This document shows, piece by piece, positions 54,847-64,000 of a stretch of DNA of 64,000 nucleotides; position 1 is the stretch's first letter; every line of letters starts with the position of its first letter. Made by a program: the position numbers and the translations under genes. The DNA is from Mycobacterium adipatum (lineage in GTDB: Bacteria; Actinomycetota; Actinomycetes; Mycobacteriales; Mycobacteriaceae): positions 3,658,001 through 3,722,000 of the forward strand of contig NZ_CP015596.1 in the NCBI RefSeq assembly GCF_001644575.1, written 5' to 3'. The notes beneath the pieces are model-generated. The model saw nothing but the letters and a program-made list of their open reading frames with translations. It was not told the DNA's origin and did no database searches.

Positions 54847-55962
54847 ATGTCTCAGAACGAAAACCTGGCCGCACTGTCGGCCGCCGGCGTATCCGTGTGG
54901 CTCGACGACCTGTCCCGCGACCGCCTGCAGACCGGCAACCTGGCCGACCTGATCGCCACCAAGAGCGTGGTGGGCGTCACCACCAACCCGTCGATCTTTC
55001 AGGCCGCGCTGTCGGCGGGCAACGCCTACGACGACCAGGTCAACGAGCTTGCCGCCCAGGGTGCCGACGTGGATGCCACCATCCGCACCGTCACCACCGA
55101 CGATGTCCGCAACGCCTGCGACCTGCTGGCCAAGACCTACGAGGTGTCCGACGGTGTCGACGGCCGGGTGTCCATCGAGGTCGACCCGCGGCTGGCGCAC
55201 GACACCGACAAGACCATCCTGCAGGCCATCGAGTTGTGGAAGATCGTCGATCGCCCCAACCTGCTGATCAAGATCCCCGCGACGATGGCCGGCCTGCCCG
55301 CCATCACCGCGGTGATCGCCGAGGGCATCTCGGTCAACGTGACGCTGATCTTCTCGGTGGAGCGCCACCGCCTGGTGATCGACGCCTACCTTGCCGGGCT
55401 GGAGAAGGCCAAGGAGGCCGGCCACGACCTGTCCAAGATCCATTCCGTCGCGTCGTTCTTCGTGTCCCGGGTGGACACCGAGATCGACGCCCGGCTGGAG
55501 AAGCTCGGCTCGCAGGAGGCCCTGGATCTGCGGGGACAGGCGGGTGTCGCCAATGCCCGCCTGGCCTACGCCGCCTATGAGGAGATGTTCGGCTCGTCGC
55601 GTTTCGCCGCGCTCAAGGAGGCCGGCGCCCGGGTGCAGCGCCCGCTGTGGGCGTCCACCGGGGTGAAGAACCCCGATTATTCGGACACCCTCTATGTGAC
55701 CGAACTGGTGGCGCCCAACACGGTGAACACCATGCCGGAGAAGACGCTGGACGCCGTCGCCGACCACGGCGTGGTCACCGGCGACACCGTCAGCGGTACC
55801 GCGGCCGCCGCCCAGGGCGTGTTCGACGCGCTGTCCGAGGTGGGCATCGATCTCGACGACGTGTTCAGGGTCCTCGAAGCCGAAGGCGTCGAGAAGTTCG
55901 AGAAGTCCTGGGCCGAGCTGCTCGAGGCCACCCAGGGACAGCTGGACGCCGCGAACAAATGA
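54847..55962 (+). CDS. tal: Transaldolase
   Basis: The 371-residue class I aldolase-type enzyme transfers dihydroxyacetone units. The Schiff-base lysine is in LLIKIPAT (about 143). The flanking SVKN-type stretch [14 protein letters not shown] and [19 protein letters not shown] region are typical. It follows tkt by 18 bp, and its stop overlaps the zwf start by 4 bp (55959-55962). Length is that of the longer actinobacterial form. Matches Rv1448c. Confidence 0.97.
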   Translation: MSQNENLAALSAAGVSVWLDDLSRDRLQTGNLADLIATKSVVGVTTNPSIFQAALSAGNAYDDQVNELAAQGADVDATIRTVTTDDVRNACDLLAKTYEVSDGVDGRVSIEVDPRLAHDTDKTILQAIELWKIVDRPNLLIKIPATMAGLPAITAVIAEGISVNVTLIFSVERHRLVIDAYLAGLEKAKEAGHDLSKIHSVASFFVSRVDTEIDARLEKLGSQEALDLRGQAGVANARLAYAAYEEMFGSSRFAALKEAGARVQRPLWASTGVKNPDYSDTLYVTELVAPNTVNTMPEKTLDAVADHGVVTGDTVSGTAAAAQGVFDALSEVGIDLDDVFRVLEAEGVEKFEKSWAELLEATQGQLDAANK

Positions 55963-57497
55963 CGGACACCGCCGCCGCATGGCACAACCCGCTGCGAGAC
56001 AAACGCGATAAGCGCATGCCCCGCATCGCGGGGCCGTGCGCGGTGGTGATCTTCGGGGTCACCGGTGATCTGGCCCGCAAGAAGCTGATGCCGGCGATCT
56101 ACGACCTCGCCAATCGCGGGCTGCTGCCGCCCAGCTTTGCGCTCGTCGGGTTCGCCCGGCGCGACTGGGCGGACGAGGACTTCTCCAAGGTCGTCTACGA
56201 CGCGGTCAAGCAGCACGCCCGGACCCCGTTCCGGCAGGAGGTCTGGGACCGCCTTGCGGAGGGATTCCGGTTCGTCCAGGGTGCCTTCGACGACGACGAG
56301 GCCTTCGCACGGCTCACCGAGACACTGCACGCGTTGGACACCGAGCGCGGCACCGGCGGCAATCACGCGTTCTACCTGTCGATCCCGCCGAAGGCGTTCC
56401 CACAGGTGCTCGAACAGCTGTCCCGGTCGGGGCTGGCCGAGAAGCCCGGTGACACCTGGAGCCGGGTCGTCATCGAGAAACCGTTCGGGCATGACCTGTC
56501 CAGCGCCGAGGAGCTCAACGCCCTGGTCAACAGTGTCTTTCCGGAGTCCTCGGTGTTCCGCATCGACCACTATCTCGGCAAGGAGACGGTGCAGAACATC
56601 CTGGCGCTGCGTTTCGCCAACGAGATGTTCGAACCGATCTGGAATGCCCACTACGTCGACCACGTCCAGATCACCATGGCCGAGGACATCGGCCTCGGCG
56701 GCCGCGGCGGCTATTACGACGGTGTCGGTGCCGCACGAGATGTCATCCAGAACCACTTGATCCAGCTGCTCGCGCTGACCGCGATGGAGGAGCCGGTCAA
56801 CTTCTCCCCCGCCGAGCTGCAGGCCGAGAAGATCAAGGTGCTCGGCGCCAGCCGGCTCGCCGAACCCCTGGACGAGACGACCTCGCGCGGGCAGTACGCC
56901 GCGGGCTGGCAGGGTGGGGAGAAGGTGGTGGGACTGCTCGATGAGGAGGGCTTTTCGAAGACCTCCATCACCGAGACGTTCGCGGCCATCACCGTCGACG
57001 TGGACACCCGGCGGTGGGCGGGCGTGCCGTTCTACCTGCGCACCGGAAAGCGATTGGGCCGCAGGGTGACCGAGATCGCGTTGGTGTTCAAGCGGGCGCC
57101 GCATCTGCCGTTCGACGCCACCATGACCGAGGAGCTGGGCAAGAACGCCCTGGTGATCCGCGTGCAGCCCGATGAGGGCATCACGCTGCGGTTCGGCTCG
57201 AAGGTGCCCGGCAACGCCATGGAGGTGCGCGATGTCAGCATGGACTTCTCCTATGGCTCGGCGTTCGCCGAGGAGTCGCCCGAGGCCTACGAACGGCTGA
57301 TCCTCGACGTGCTGCTGGGCGAGCCGTCACTCTTCCCGGTCAACGCCGAAGTCGAATTGTCCTGGAAGATCCTGGATCCCGCGCTGGAGCACTGGGCATC
57401 GCACGGCAAGCCGGATACCTATGAGTCGGGCACCTGGGGTCCGGAGTCGGCGTTCGAGATGCTGCACCGGACCGGACGCGAATGGAGGCGCCCGTGA
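55959..57497 (+). CDS. zwf: Glucose-6-phosphate 1-dehydrogenase
   Basis: The 512-residue dehydrogenase has the NADP-binding loop [17 protein letters not shown] (about 32-48) and the active-site peptide [13 protein letters not shown] (about 201-213) with the catalytic lysine and histidine. It makes 6-phosphogluconolactone and NADPH or reduced F420-independent reducing power. The ATG overlaps the tal stop, and opcA starts in a GTGA overlap at its end. Matches Rv1447c (zwf2). Confidence 0.97.
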   Translation: MTDTAAAWHNPLRDKRDKRMPRIAGPCAVVIFGVTGDLARKKLMPAIYDLANRGLLPPSFALVGFARRDWADEDFSKVVYDAVKQHARTPFRQEVWDRLAEGFRFVQGAFDDDEAFARLTETLHALDTERGTGGNHAFYLSIPPKAFPQVLEQLSRSGLAEKPGDTWSRVVIEKPFGHDLSSAEELNALVNSVFPESSVFRIDHYLGKETVQNILALRFANEMFEPIWNAHYVDHVQITMAEDIGLGGRGGYYDGVGAARDVIQNHLIQLLALTAMEEPVNFSPAELQAEKIKVLGASRLAEPLDETTSRGQYAAGWQGGEKVVGLLDEEGFSKTSITETFAAITVDVDTRRWAGVPFYLRTGKRLGRRVTEIALVFKRAPHLPFDATMTEELGKNALVIRVQPDEGITLRFGSKVPGNAMEVRDVSMDFSYGSAFAEESPEAYERLILDVLLGEPSLFPVNAEVELSWKILDPALEHWASHGKPDTYESGTWGPESAFEMLHRTGREWRRP

Positions 57498-58405
57498 TCA
57501 TCGACCTGCCCGACACCAACACCGGTGCCATCAACAAGAAGATCGTCGCCCTGCGCGAGGAGGGCGGCGCGATCACGCTCGGTCGGGTACTGACGCTCGT
57601 GATCGCACCGGATACCGAAGCGGTGCTGGAGGATTCGATCGAGGCCGCGAATGCTGCCAGCCGTGAGCACCCCTGCCGGGTGATCGTGGTGATCCCCGGG
57701 GACCGATTGAGCCTCGACGCCCGCCTCGACGCCCAGCTGCGGGTGGGCAGCGACGCGGGCGCCAACGAGGTGGTGGTGCTGCGGTTGTCCGGCCCACTGG
57801 CCAACCACGCCAGCAGCGTGGTCACCCCCTTCCTGTTGCCCGACACCCCGGTGGTGACCTGGTGGCCCGATCTCGCCCCCGCGATACCCGCCCAGGACCC
57901 GCTGGGCCGCTTGGCGATCCGCCGGATCACCGATGCCACCAACGGTGAGAACCCGCTGGCCTGTATCAAGAGCAGACTCGCCGGGTACAACGCCGGGGAC
58001 ACCGATCTGGCCTGGAGCCGCATCACCTACTGGCGTGCGCTGCTGACCGCCGCGGTGGACCAGGCACCGCACGAGCCGATCACCGCGGCCGTGGTGTCCG
58101 GGCTGAAGGACGAGCCGGCCCTCGACATCCTGGCCGGCTGGTTGGTCGGCCGGTTGAACTGCCCGGTCACCCGCGCGGTCGGCGAGCTCAAGGTGGAGCT
58201 GACCCGGCCGAGCGAGACCATCACCCTGAGCCGCCCGCAGGACGGTGTCACGGCAACACTCACCCGCACCGGCAAGCCCGATGCTCAGATCCCGTTGGCG
58301 CGCCGGGAAACCCGCGATTGCCTCGCCGAGGACATGCGGCGCCTCGATGCCGACGAGATCTATCTGGAAGCGTTGCACGGAATCGACAAGGTGACCTATG
58401 TCTGA
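57494..58405 (+). CDS. opcA: OpcA, glucose-6-phosphate dehydrogenase assembly protein
   Basis: The 303-residue protein belongs to the OpcA family, which is needed for assembly or full activity of G6PDH in actinobacteria and cyanobacteria. GGAGG lies six bases before the GTG at 57494, which overlaps the zwf stop; the in-frame ATG at 57482 contains no such signal. The central [19 protein letters not shown] and C-terminal [12 protein letters not shown] are characteristic. It overlaps pgl by 8 bp. No catalytic motif is seen. Matches Rv1446c. Confidence 0.95.
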   Translation: MIIDLPDTNTGAINKKIVALREEGGAITLGRVLTLVIAPDTEAVLEDSIEAANAASREHPCRVIVVIPGDRLSLDARLDAQLRVGSDAGANEVVVLRLSGPLANHASSVVTPFLLPDTPVVTWWPDLAPAIPAQDPLGRLAIRRITDATNGENPLACIKSRLAGYNAGDTDLAWSRITYWRALLTAAVDQAPHEPITAAVVSGLKDEPALDILAGWLVGRLNCPVTRAVGELKVELTRPSETITLSRPQDGVTATLTRTGKPDAQIPLARRETRDCLAEDMRRLDADEIYLEALHGIDKVTYV

Positions 58406-59117
58406 GCAGAAGATCGAAACCTACGTCGATGCCGGCGAACTGGCCGCCGCCGCCGGTGCGCGACTGGTGGGCGCCATCACCTCGGCGATCGCCAACCGCG
58501 GTGCGGCGGCGATCGTGCTCACCGGCGGCACGGTGGGGATCGCGCTGCTGCGGCACGTCGCGGCGTACGCACAGGATGTCGACTGGTCCAAGGTGCAGCT
58601 GTTCTGGGGCGATGAACGCTTCCTGCCCGCCGAGGACGCCGACCGCAACTACCGTCAGGCGCGCGAGGCGCTCTTGGAGACCATCTCCATCCCGTCGGGG
58701 AACGTGCACGAGATGGCGTCCAGTGACGGCGAATTCGGCGACGATATCGAGCGGGCGGCCCAGGCGTACGAGAAGCTGCTCCCCGAGGAGTTCGACGTGC
58801 ACCTGCTCGGGATGGGCGGCGAAGGCCACATCAACTCGCTGTTCCCCGACACCGACGCGGTGCGCGAAGAGACCCGGCTGGTCGTCGCCGTCACCGATTC
58901 ACCCAAACCGCCGCCGCGGCGCATCACGCTCACACTGCCCGCCGTGCGGCGGGCCCGCGAGGTGTGGCTGGTGGTGGCCGGAGCCGAGAAGGCCGAGGCG
59001 GCCGCCGCCGCGATCGGCGGTGCCGATCCGGTCGACATCCCCGCTGCGGGTGCGCTCGGCCGGGAGGCCACCGTGTGGCTGTTGGACAAGGCCGCCGCCG
59101 CGTCACTCGCCGGTTAG
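58398..59117 (+). CDS. pgl: 6-phosphogluconolactonase
   Basis: The 239-residue enzyme hydrolyses the lactone made by Zwf. Family landmarks are [15 protein letters not shown] (about 36-50), [27 protein letters not shown] (about 67-93) and [15 protein letters not shown] with the catalytic His (about 136-150). It is the last gene of the tkt operon and overlaps opcA by 8 bp. Matches Rv1445c (devB). Confidence 0.96.
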   Translation: MSEQKIETYVDAGELAAAAGARLVGAITSAIANRGAAAIVLTGGTVGIALLRHVAAYAQDVDWSKVQLFWGDERFLPAEDADRNYRQAREALLETISIPSGNVHEMASSDGEFGDDIERAAQAYEKLLPEEFDVHLLGMGGEGHINSLFPDTDAVREETRLVVAVTDSPKPPPRRITLTLPAVRRAREVWLVVAGAEKAEAAAAAIGGADPVDIPAAGALGREATVWLLDKAAAASLAG

Positions 59118-59121
59118 ACCC

Positions 59122-59253
59122 TTACTCGTCGGGCCGGCATTCGGGACATTGGTCGGCCAGCGCCTCCCCGTATCCGGCCAGATAGTCGGCGACCGCCCGG
59201 GCCGAACCGGCCTCGGAGCGAAGCCGCACGCTCCCGTAACAGAATTTCGCCAT
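59122..59253 (-). CDS. Candidate 43-residue micro-protein with a CPEC motif
   Basis: A short minus-strand frame runs from ATG (59251-59253) to TAA (59122-59124). It encodes MAKFCYGSVRLRSEAGSARA followed by a Tyr/Ala helix and the tail DQCPECRPDE. About four fifths of codons end in G or C, as in real genes here, and it fills the gap between pgl and the next gene without overlap. The C-x2-C plus one further Cys could bind metal. No ribosome site or -10 box is clear, so it is unproven. Confidence 0.4.
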   Translation of the reverse strand: MAKFCYGSVRLRSEAGSARAVADYLAGYGEALADQCPECRPDE

Positions 59254-59310
59254 ACATGTTCAGACGCAGCTTGGCCCGTTTCGGTTCCCGAAGCGGCCAT
59301 ACTGGCTGAT

Positions 59311-59682
59311 ATGGCAGACAAGGGCGACGGCCGAACCCGCCCGGCGGGGCGGCGCATCAGAACGCTCACGCAGGCGGCGCTGAACGCCGACGCCACCGTG
59401 GTCCAGGTCGAAACCCTGCTCACCGACCTCGACCGGACGGTCGTGACCCTGAACAACTCGATCGGCGACCTCGACGTCACGCTGGATCGGTTCAACAAGA
59501 CCATCACCAGCATCGACGAGCTGGCCCCCCGGCTGATCGCGATGGTGGAGCGCCTGGAGCTCATCGTGGCCCGCGTGGAGGCCATCGTGGAGATCGGTGA
59601 GGCCATCGCGTCGCCGCTGGCCGCCGTCGAGGGCGCCGTGCGCGGCGCACTCTCACAGGTGCGCCGCGCCGCCCGGATCTAG
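59311..59682 (+). CDS. Conserved helical protein (Rv1444c-like)
   Basis: The 123-residue protein is predicted to be almost entirely alpha-helical, with a basic N-terminus (about 1-20) and then amphipathic repeats such as VVQVETLLTDLDRTVVTLNNSIGDLDVTLDRFNKTITSIDELAPRL (heptad-like, about 30-75). This looks like a phasin- or coiled-coil-type association module. CATACT lies seven bases before the ATG, consistent with a leaderless mRNA. Long upstream frame is out of register with pgl and not coding. No function is known to me. Confidence 0.75.
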   Translation: MADKGDGRTRPAGRRIRTLTQAALNADATVVQVETLLTDLDRTVVTLNNSIGDLDVTLDRFNKTITSIDELAPRLIAMVERLELIVARVEAIVEIGEAIASPLAAVEGAVRGALSQVRRAARI

Positions 59683-59738
59683 CACCAGCCGCCGGGTATC
59701 TCTTCGCTGTTTAGTTTTCAAGGTGCGTGAAGACTGAG

Positions 59739-61046
59739 TCAGGCAGCGGTGGGCAGGTCGGTCATGGTGCGTCGGGCGTGGGAGCGCAGATGCGCCGGTT
59801 CAGGCCCGGTCGGGTCATGCGGTGGGATGAACCAGGGATGGCGGTCGGGGCCGATGTAAACCTGCCAGCCGCCGTGGTGGATGGCGGTGTGGTGCAGTCG
59901 ACACAGCAGGACCCCGTTGTCGAGGCTGGTGGGGCCGCCATGCTCCCAGGGGATGATGTGGTGGGCGTCGCACCAGGAAACCGGCCGCCCGCAGCCGGGG
60001 TGTGCGCAGCCCCCGTCGCGGACGGCCAACCCTTTGCGGATCGCGGGTGTGAAGAGCCGCTCGGCGCGCCCCACATCCAGGGGTGCGCCCGAGTGGTCGA
60101 CGAGCACCGAAGTCAAAGTGCTGTCACAGGCGATGAGCTCGGCCGTGGCGGTGCTGACGGGCCCACCGAAGCCGAGACTGTCCACCCCGTGTTCGGCGGG
60201 TCGGATGAGGGTGACGTGCGGGAGCACCCCACCGCTCATCGGGCGCCCGGAGCTGGAGAGGTAGGTGCGCAGTATCTGCCCGAAGGCGTCGGCGCGGCGC
60301 CGCCCGACCGGGCGGGGATCGGGTGAGCCGTCGGGCAGCGGGATGGGCCGGCACAGCGGGTCCAGGGCGGCGAGCAGTTCTTCTCCGGTGAGCACGTCGA
60401 GGTCCAGGGTGGCGCTGAGGCGCCCGTCACCGGTCGGCACCACGCTCATGTCGTTAAGGTCGGTGTTCTCCGCCACTGGCACCGCTGTGTCGTCGACCGA
60501 TTGAGTTTTGACCTTCTCGATGGCGATCCCGCGGGCCTTCTTATCCACCCCCGACGGAGTGGCCTGAATCATCAGGGTGGTGACGACCTCGGCGCGCTCG
60601 TCATCGGACAACGCGACACGGGATTCGATGTGACTGACGCCCTTGCCGACGGCGTCGGCGAACTCGATCCCGACCCCACCGAGGCGCTGCTGCGCCGTCA
60701 GCGCCGGCAAGGCCTCTGCCGCCCGCCCCACCCGAGCCGCCCGATACGCCGCACCCGGAGCGACCCCGATACTGGTGAGCAGATCGGCCCCCGTGCGCAG
60801 ATGCCGCCGCGCCGGGATACCGGCGCGTTCCGCGGCGGCGACTGCCTGGGCGATCACATGGTCGAACACGTTGCGCGCCGTGACAGCGGCAGCCAGTACC
60901 GCGAGCAAGGCCGGTTCATCCACGATGCGCCGAGGAGAATCCAGCAGGTGACACAGCCTCCGGTCGGCCTCGTCCTCCGGGACGGGTGCCGGGGTGAGAT
61001 CGTCGATCAACGCGTCGATGAAGGTGTCGAGATGGGTGGCGTCCAT
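59739..61046 (-). CDS. DUF222/13E12-family protein with HNH endonuclease domain
   Basis: The 435-residue protein has an N-terminal helical DUF222 region (about 1-270) and a C-terminal HNH nuclease domain. The latter shows GCAHPGCGRPVSWCDAHHIIPWEHGGPTSLDNGVLLCRLHH (about 345-385), with both zinc-like CxxC pairs and the DAHH catalytic core intact. Mycobacteria carry many such copies, often near mobile elements. The ATG at 61046 has GGAAG eleven bases upstream; an ATG at 61079 is possible. An ISL3-type element lies immediately upstream. Its targets are unknown. Confidence 0.85.
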   Translation of the reverse strand: MDATHLDTFIDALIDDLTPAPVPEDEADRRLCHLLDSPRRIVDEPALLAVLAAAVTARNVFDHVIAQAVAAAERAGIPARRHLRTGADLLTSIGVAPGAAYRAARVGRAAEALPALTAQQRLGGVGIEFADAVGKGVSHIESRVALSDDERAEVVTTLMIQATPSGVDKKARGIAIEKVKTQSVDDTAVPVAENTDLNDMSVVPTGDGRLSATLDLDVLTGEELLAALDPLCRPIPLPDGSPDPRPVGRRRADAFGQILRTYLSSSGRPMSGGVLPHVTLIRPAEHGVDSLGFGGPVSTATAELIACDSTLTSVLVDHSGAPLDVGRAERLFTPAIRKGLAVRDGGCAHPGCGRPVSWCDAHHIIPWEHGGPTSLDNGVLLCRLHHTAIHHGGWQVYIGPDRHPWFIPPHDPTGPEPAHLRSHARRTMTDLPTAA

Positions 61047-61365
61047 AGGGATACCGGCTTCCACAGAAGGTGCGCACATCGCACGATCAGTCAATACGGT
61101 CCGACTGGCTCCCGAAGGGGCAGCCGAACCTCGCGGCGACCGAAGTCGCGGTCTGCAGCTCACCGAGTCGTAATGGGAGCCACGTCGCATTCGAACTTGT
61201 GTGGCGCTCCTAGTGTTCTAGTGGGCGCTTTTCTGCTGTTCAGGGTCGGTTCATACTGCAGCACAAGCGCTCTCGGCGTGTCAGCGTAGAGATGAAGGAC
61301 GCGCACGCGGTGTGCCTCTAGGTTTCGGGGTTACCACACCAACCTCAACCAGAGGATCCATCCGC
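61047..61365. other. Gene-free stretch between the HNH gene and the transposase
   Basis: These 319 bases hold the putative HNH leader, the left end of the insertion sequence (about 61187) and the transposase leader with GAGGA (61352-61356). I see no other gene. Composition changes from GC-rich to more mixed at about the IS end. Confidence 0.6.
61187..61210 (+). repeat. Left terminal inverted repeat of the ISL3-type element (tentative)
   Basis: Imperfect match to the inward-read right end at 62590-62612; both end in GGAG/CTCC toward the transposase. Confidence 0.45.
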
Positions 61366-62589
61366 GTGCGCGTCAGTACTGCATTTAACCGTCTTCTTCA
61401 GATCCCCGGCGCATCGGTGGTCGACGTGTCGATCGGGGACCACGTTGTAGAGGTCACCGTACGGCCCAAAACGCGGCTGCTGACCTGCCCCTGCAGCAAA
61501 CGCGTGAGGGCCGTCTATGACCGTCGCCGGCGGCGATGGCGCCACCTCGACCTGGGCACGAAACGACTATGGCTGATTTACCGCATCCGCCGGTTGCACT
61601 GCCCGGATTGCGGGGTCATCACCGAAGACGTGCCCTGGGCCCGACCGGGAGCCAGGTTCAGCCGAGACTTCGAAGACATGGTGTTGTGGCTTGCTCAGCG
61701 CACCGACCGCACGACGGTCTCGACCCTGATGCGGTGCAGTTGGGAATCGGTCACCTCGATCATCACCCGCGGAGTCGATGAGCTGCTTGATCAACGCCGA
61801 CTCGACACCCTCTACCGCATCGGTGTCGACGAGATCTGCTACCGCCACCCGCACCACTATCTGACCATCATCGGCGATCATGACACCGGAACCGTCATCG
61901 ATGTCCAGACCGGACGCAGCGAAGACTCATTCGCAGCATTCTTTGAATCCCAACCAGATTCGGCGTTGGAGACCATCGAAGCGGTCAGCATGGATGTCAG
62001 CAAGGCCTACCAAGCTGCCGCCCGAGAACACGTGCCCAAGGCGACCATCTGCTTTGACCCGTTCCACATCATGCTGTGGGTCAACCGAGCTCTGGACCGC
62101 GTCTTCGCCGACGCCGCCAGCGGCCCGAACAAAGTCGTCATGACCTCAGCACAATGGCGTCAAACCCGATGGGCCCTGCGTACCGGTGAGAACAAACTCA
62201 ACGACACCAAACGGGCACTGGTCAACCAGATCGCGCGCGCCAGCCGACGCGTCGGACGAGCATGGACCCTCAAAGAACAACTACGCGACCTCTACCGACT
62301 CGATCACGAACCCGGCGCCGCTCGCGCACTCCTCAAGGCCTGGATCACTGCGGCCAAACGCAGCCGCATCCCCTCATTCGTCGAACTCGGCAAACGCCTC
62401 CAAGAACACTTCGACGCCGTCATCGCCGCCGTCGAACTCGGAATATCCAACGCCCTCATTGAGGGCATCAACGCCAAGATTCGCCTCATCAACGCCCGCG
62501 GCTACGGCCACCACTCCGCCCGAGCGCTGACCGCAATGATCTACCTCTGCCTCGGCGGATTACGCCCAAAACTACCCACGAAAACATGA
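61366..62589 (+). CDS. ISL3-family transposase
   Basis: The 407-residue DDE transposase has an N-terminal zinc-finger region with C-x-C and C-x2-C (LTCPCSKR, HCPDCG; about 40-85), a helix-turn-helix (RTTVSTLMRCSWESVTSIITRG), and a catalytic core with D in IGVDEICYR, D in VSMDVSKAYQ and E in LIEGINAKIRLINARGYG. GAGGA lies nine bases before the GTG at 61366. It looks intact. Codon use is less GC-biased than in flanking genes, in line with recent arrival. Confidence 0.93.
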   Translation: MRVSTAFNRLLQIPGASVVDVSIGDHVVEVTVRPKTRLLTCPCSKRVRAVYDRRRRRWRHLDLGTKRLWLIYRIRRLHCPDCGVITEDVPWARPGARFSRDFEDMVLWLAQRTDRTTVSTLMRCSWESVTSIITRGVDELLDQRRLDTLYRIGVDEICYRHPHHYLTIIGDHDTGTVIDVQTGRSEDSFAAFFESQPDSALETIEAVSMDVSKAYQAAAREHVPKATICFDPFHIMLWVNRALDRVFADAASGPNKVVMTSAQWRQTRWALRTGENKLNDTKRALVNQIARASRRVGRAWTLKEQLRDLYRLDHEPGAARALLKAWITAAKRSRIPSFVELGKRLQEHFDAVIAAVELGISNALIEGINAKIRLINARGYGHHSARALTAMIYLCLGGLRPKLPTKT

Positions 62590-62612
62590 GGAGTCGCACT
62601 TGTGTTCGATGC
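62590..62612 (-). repeat. Right terminal inverted repeat of the ISL3-type element (tentative)
   Basis: GGAGTCGCACTTGTGTTCGATGC on the plus strand, immediately after the transposase stop. Its inward reading matches the left end imperfectly. Confidence 0.45.
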
Positions 62613-62644
62613 TACGCCGAATCACGTCCCCGTGCAAGGGCGAA

Positions 62645-64000
62645 TCAGCCGGAGTTGCGCAGCGCGCTGGCCAGCCCGCTCATGGTGAGCAGGATGCCGC
62701 GCTGCACCAATTCGTCCTGCTCCCCCGACCGGAACCGGCGCAGGAGTTCGACCTGCAGGTGATTCAGCGGTTCCAGGTACGGGAACCGGTTGAACACCGA
62801 GCGGGCCAGCGCCGGGTTGTCGGCCAATAGATCGTCCTGCCCGGTGACCAGCCCGTGCATCCGCACCGTCCGCTCGTGCTCGGCGGCGATCTTGTCGAAG
62901 ACCCGGGCCCGCAGGTCCTCGTCGGCCACCAGTTCGGAATACCGCGCGGCCAGACCGAGATCCGATTTCGCCAGCACCTGGGCCATGTTCGACAGCACGG
63001 TCCGGAAGAACGGCCAGCGCCGGTAAAGGTCACGCAGCACCTCGAGTTTGGCGTCGTCGCCGCCGACGTACTGCTCGAACGCGGCGCCCGTGCCGTACCA
63101 CCCGGGCAGCATCACCCGCGACTGGCTCCAGGCCAGCACCCAGGGGATCGCCCGCAGATCCGAGATGGCGGTGGTCGGTTTACGCGATGTCGGACGGCTG
63201 CCGATATTGAGTGCCCCGATCTCACTCACCGGCGTCGATTCCTTGAAGTACTCCACGAAACCCGGTGTCTCGTGCACCAGTTCGGCGTAGGCCCGCTGGG
63301 CTCGGGCGGCCAGATCATCCAGTACGGCGTAGGCACTGTCCGCGAGATCCCCGAGCCCCTCGGTATCAAGCAGGGTGGATTCCAGCGTCGCCGCCAGCAG
63401 CGTCTCCAGGTTGCGGTGCGCGATCCTCGGCTCGGCATACTTGGCGGCGATCACCTCACCCTGCTCGGTGATGCGTAGCGAGCCCTTCACCGCACCGGGC
63501 GGCTGCGCGAGAATCGCGTCGTAGCTCGGGCCACCGCCGCGGCCGACCGTGCCGCCGCGACCATGGAAGAGCCGCAACCGGATTCCGGTCTTACGCGCGG
63601 ACTCGACGAGTTCCAGTTCGGCCCGGTACAACGCCCAGTTCGCCGCCAGGTAACCGCCGTCCTTGTTGGAGTCCGAGTAACCCAGCATCACCTCCTGATG
63701 ACCGTTACGCGCGGCGACCGCGGCCGCGTACACCGGAACATCCAGAGCCGCTTCCAGGATCGAGGAGCCGCGCTGCAGATCGTCGATGGTCTCGAACAGC
63801 GGCACGATGCCCACGGGGGCATACGGTTGCGCCCCGGAAACATCGAGCAGACCGGCCTCCTTGAGCAGCACCGCCGCCTCGAGCATGTCCGACACCGACT
63901 GGCACATCGAGATGATGTAGTTCGGCACGGCTTCCCGCCCGAACACCTGCACCGCGCGGGCCGCCGCCGCCACGATCCCGAGTTCCTTCGCGGCCAGCTC
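62645..64000 (-). CDS. ppc: Phosphoenolpyruvate carboxylase, C-terminal part (cut by window edge)
   Basis: The visible 451 residues are the C-terminal half of the roughly 930-residue enzyme that makes oxaloacetate from PEP and bicarbonate. The catalytic sequence [21 protein letters not shown] and the glycine-rich loop [15 protein letters not shown], with the catalytic His and Arg, are intact. SRPTSRKP and the terminal [14 protein letters not shown] (ending in the conserved NSG/NTG-type tail) mark a complete C-terminus. The frame is open to base 64000. The ISL3 element lies 32 bp past the stop codon and leaves the gene whole at this end. Confidence 0.95.
   Translation of the reverse strand, partial: ELAAKELGIVAAAARAVQVFGREAVPNYIISMCQSVSDMLEAAVLLKEAGLLDVSGAQPYAPVGIVPLFETIDDLQRGSSILEAALDVPVYAAAVAARNGHQEVMLGYSDSNKDGGYLAANWALYRAELELVESARKTGIRLRLFHGRGGTVGRGGGPSYDAILAQPPGAVKGSLRITEQGEVIAAKYAEPRIAHRNLETLLAATLESTLLDTEGLGDLADSAYAVLDDLAARAQRAYAELVHETPGFVEYFKESTPVSEIGALNIGSRPTSRKPTTAISDLRAIPWVLAWSQSRVMLPGWYGTGAAFEQYVGGDDAKLEVLRDLYRRWPFFRTVLSNMAQVLAKSDLGLAARYSELVADEDLRARVFDKIAAEHERTVRMHGLVTGQDDLLADNPALARSVFNRFPYLEPLNHLQVELLRRFRSGEQDELVQRGILLTMSGLASALRNSG

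Larger units (their letters stand above)
61187..62612 (+). mobile_element. ISL3-family insertion sequence
   Basis: The element consists of one transposase gene and imperfect terminal inverted repeats. The left end (61187-61210) begins GCATTCGAACTTGTGTGGCG. The right end, read inward from 62612, begins GCATCGAACACAAGTGCGAC. They share GCAT, CGAAC and CTCC blocks but need a gap to align. CACGTC occurs at 61181-61186 just outside the left end and at 62623-62628, 10 bp outside the right end, so an exact target duplication is not established. The ends may be off by several bases. Confidence 0.65.

Noticed and set aside
53932..55980. 682-codon minus-strand open frame opposite tkt and tal
   Set aside because: Shadow of two real genes, same reasoning.
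59683..59738. Intrinsic terminator between two convergent genes
   Set aside because: No stem with a U-tract could be drawn in these 56 bases; the short T-runs are isolated.

Overview
The window is high-GC chromosomal DNA from a mycobacterium, most likely an environmental or fast-growing Mycolicibacterium. The main evidence is synteny with the M. tuberculosis Rv1444c-Rv1496 block, read here in the opposite orientation: meaB-mutB-mutA, the SPFH/NfeD pair, hemH-inhA-fabG1, the VWA/DUF58/MoxR operon with ripB-ripA, acn and its TetR regulator, the suf operon, mptB, ctaA, qor, ctaB, and tkt-tal-zwf-opcA-pgl. The recalled locus names are from knowledge of the families, not from a search. A partial ppc gene at the right edge and a sugar ABC cluster absent from the tubercle bacillus argue against the M. 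tuberculosis complex.

Layout. 1-5.2 kb: methylmalonyl-CoA mutase (two subunits) and its GTPase chaperone. 5.4-10.1 kb: membrane and envelope proteins (TVP38-like, a Pro/Ala-rich exported protein, SPFH, NfeD) and a conserved unknown. 10.1-12.7 kb: ferrochelatase and the FAS-II genes inhA and fabG1. 12.8-14.9 kb: an AraC regulator and an aldo/keto reductase that look like a local insertion. 14.9-21.1 kb: VWA-DUF58-MoxR, the NlpC/P60 peptidoglycan hydrolases RipB and RipA, and a small membrane protein. 21.2-27.9 kb: aconitase with its TetR repressor, a tiny HTH protein, an ABC-F ATPase, an enoyl-CoA hydratase and a thioredoxin. 28.0-34.2 kb: the seven-gene sufR-B-D-C-S-U-T operon, almost all junctions overlapping. 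34.3-39.4 kb: mptB, a two-gene ABC-2 exporter, a DUF429 protein, and ctaA. 39.4-48.4 kb: a sugar or polyol catabolic island (DeoR regulator, inositol-monophosphatase-like enzyme, BtpA-family TIM barrel, FGGY kinase, SDR dehydrogenase, complete ABC importer). 48.4-52.5 kb: YjbR and ATP-grasp proteins, quinone reductase, a DUF4349 lipoprotein, and ctaB. 52.7-59.1 kb: the pentose phosphate operon. 59.1-62.6 kb: a candidate micro-ORF, a conserved helical protein, a DUF222/HNH protein and an ISL3-type insertion sequence. 62.6 kb to the edge: the C-terminal part of PEP carboxylase.

The most interesting new reading is the polyol island. Three matching operators (TGTKA-N5-TMACA) lie at the deoR promoter and at both sides of the divergent btpA/kinase promoter region, so one regulator probably controls an import-oxidise-phosphorylate route that also includes a BtpA-family enzyme and an IMPase-like phosphatase. 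Other regulatory signals can be read directly: a sequence fitting the AcnR operator consensus at acn; a SufR-type inverted repeat that covers the -10 and start codon of sufR; the fabG1-inhA promoter element known from isoniazid resistance; a tandem repeat at ctaA whose CTACTACAG core recurs at ctaB; and many start codons 6-7 nt after a TANNNT box, as expected for leaderless mycobacterial mRNAs. Start codons were adjusted using these boxes, Shine-Dalgarno sequences and stop/start overlaps. Nothing here was checked by database search.
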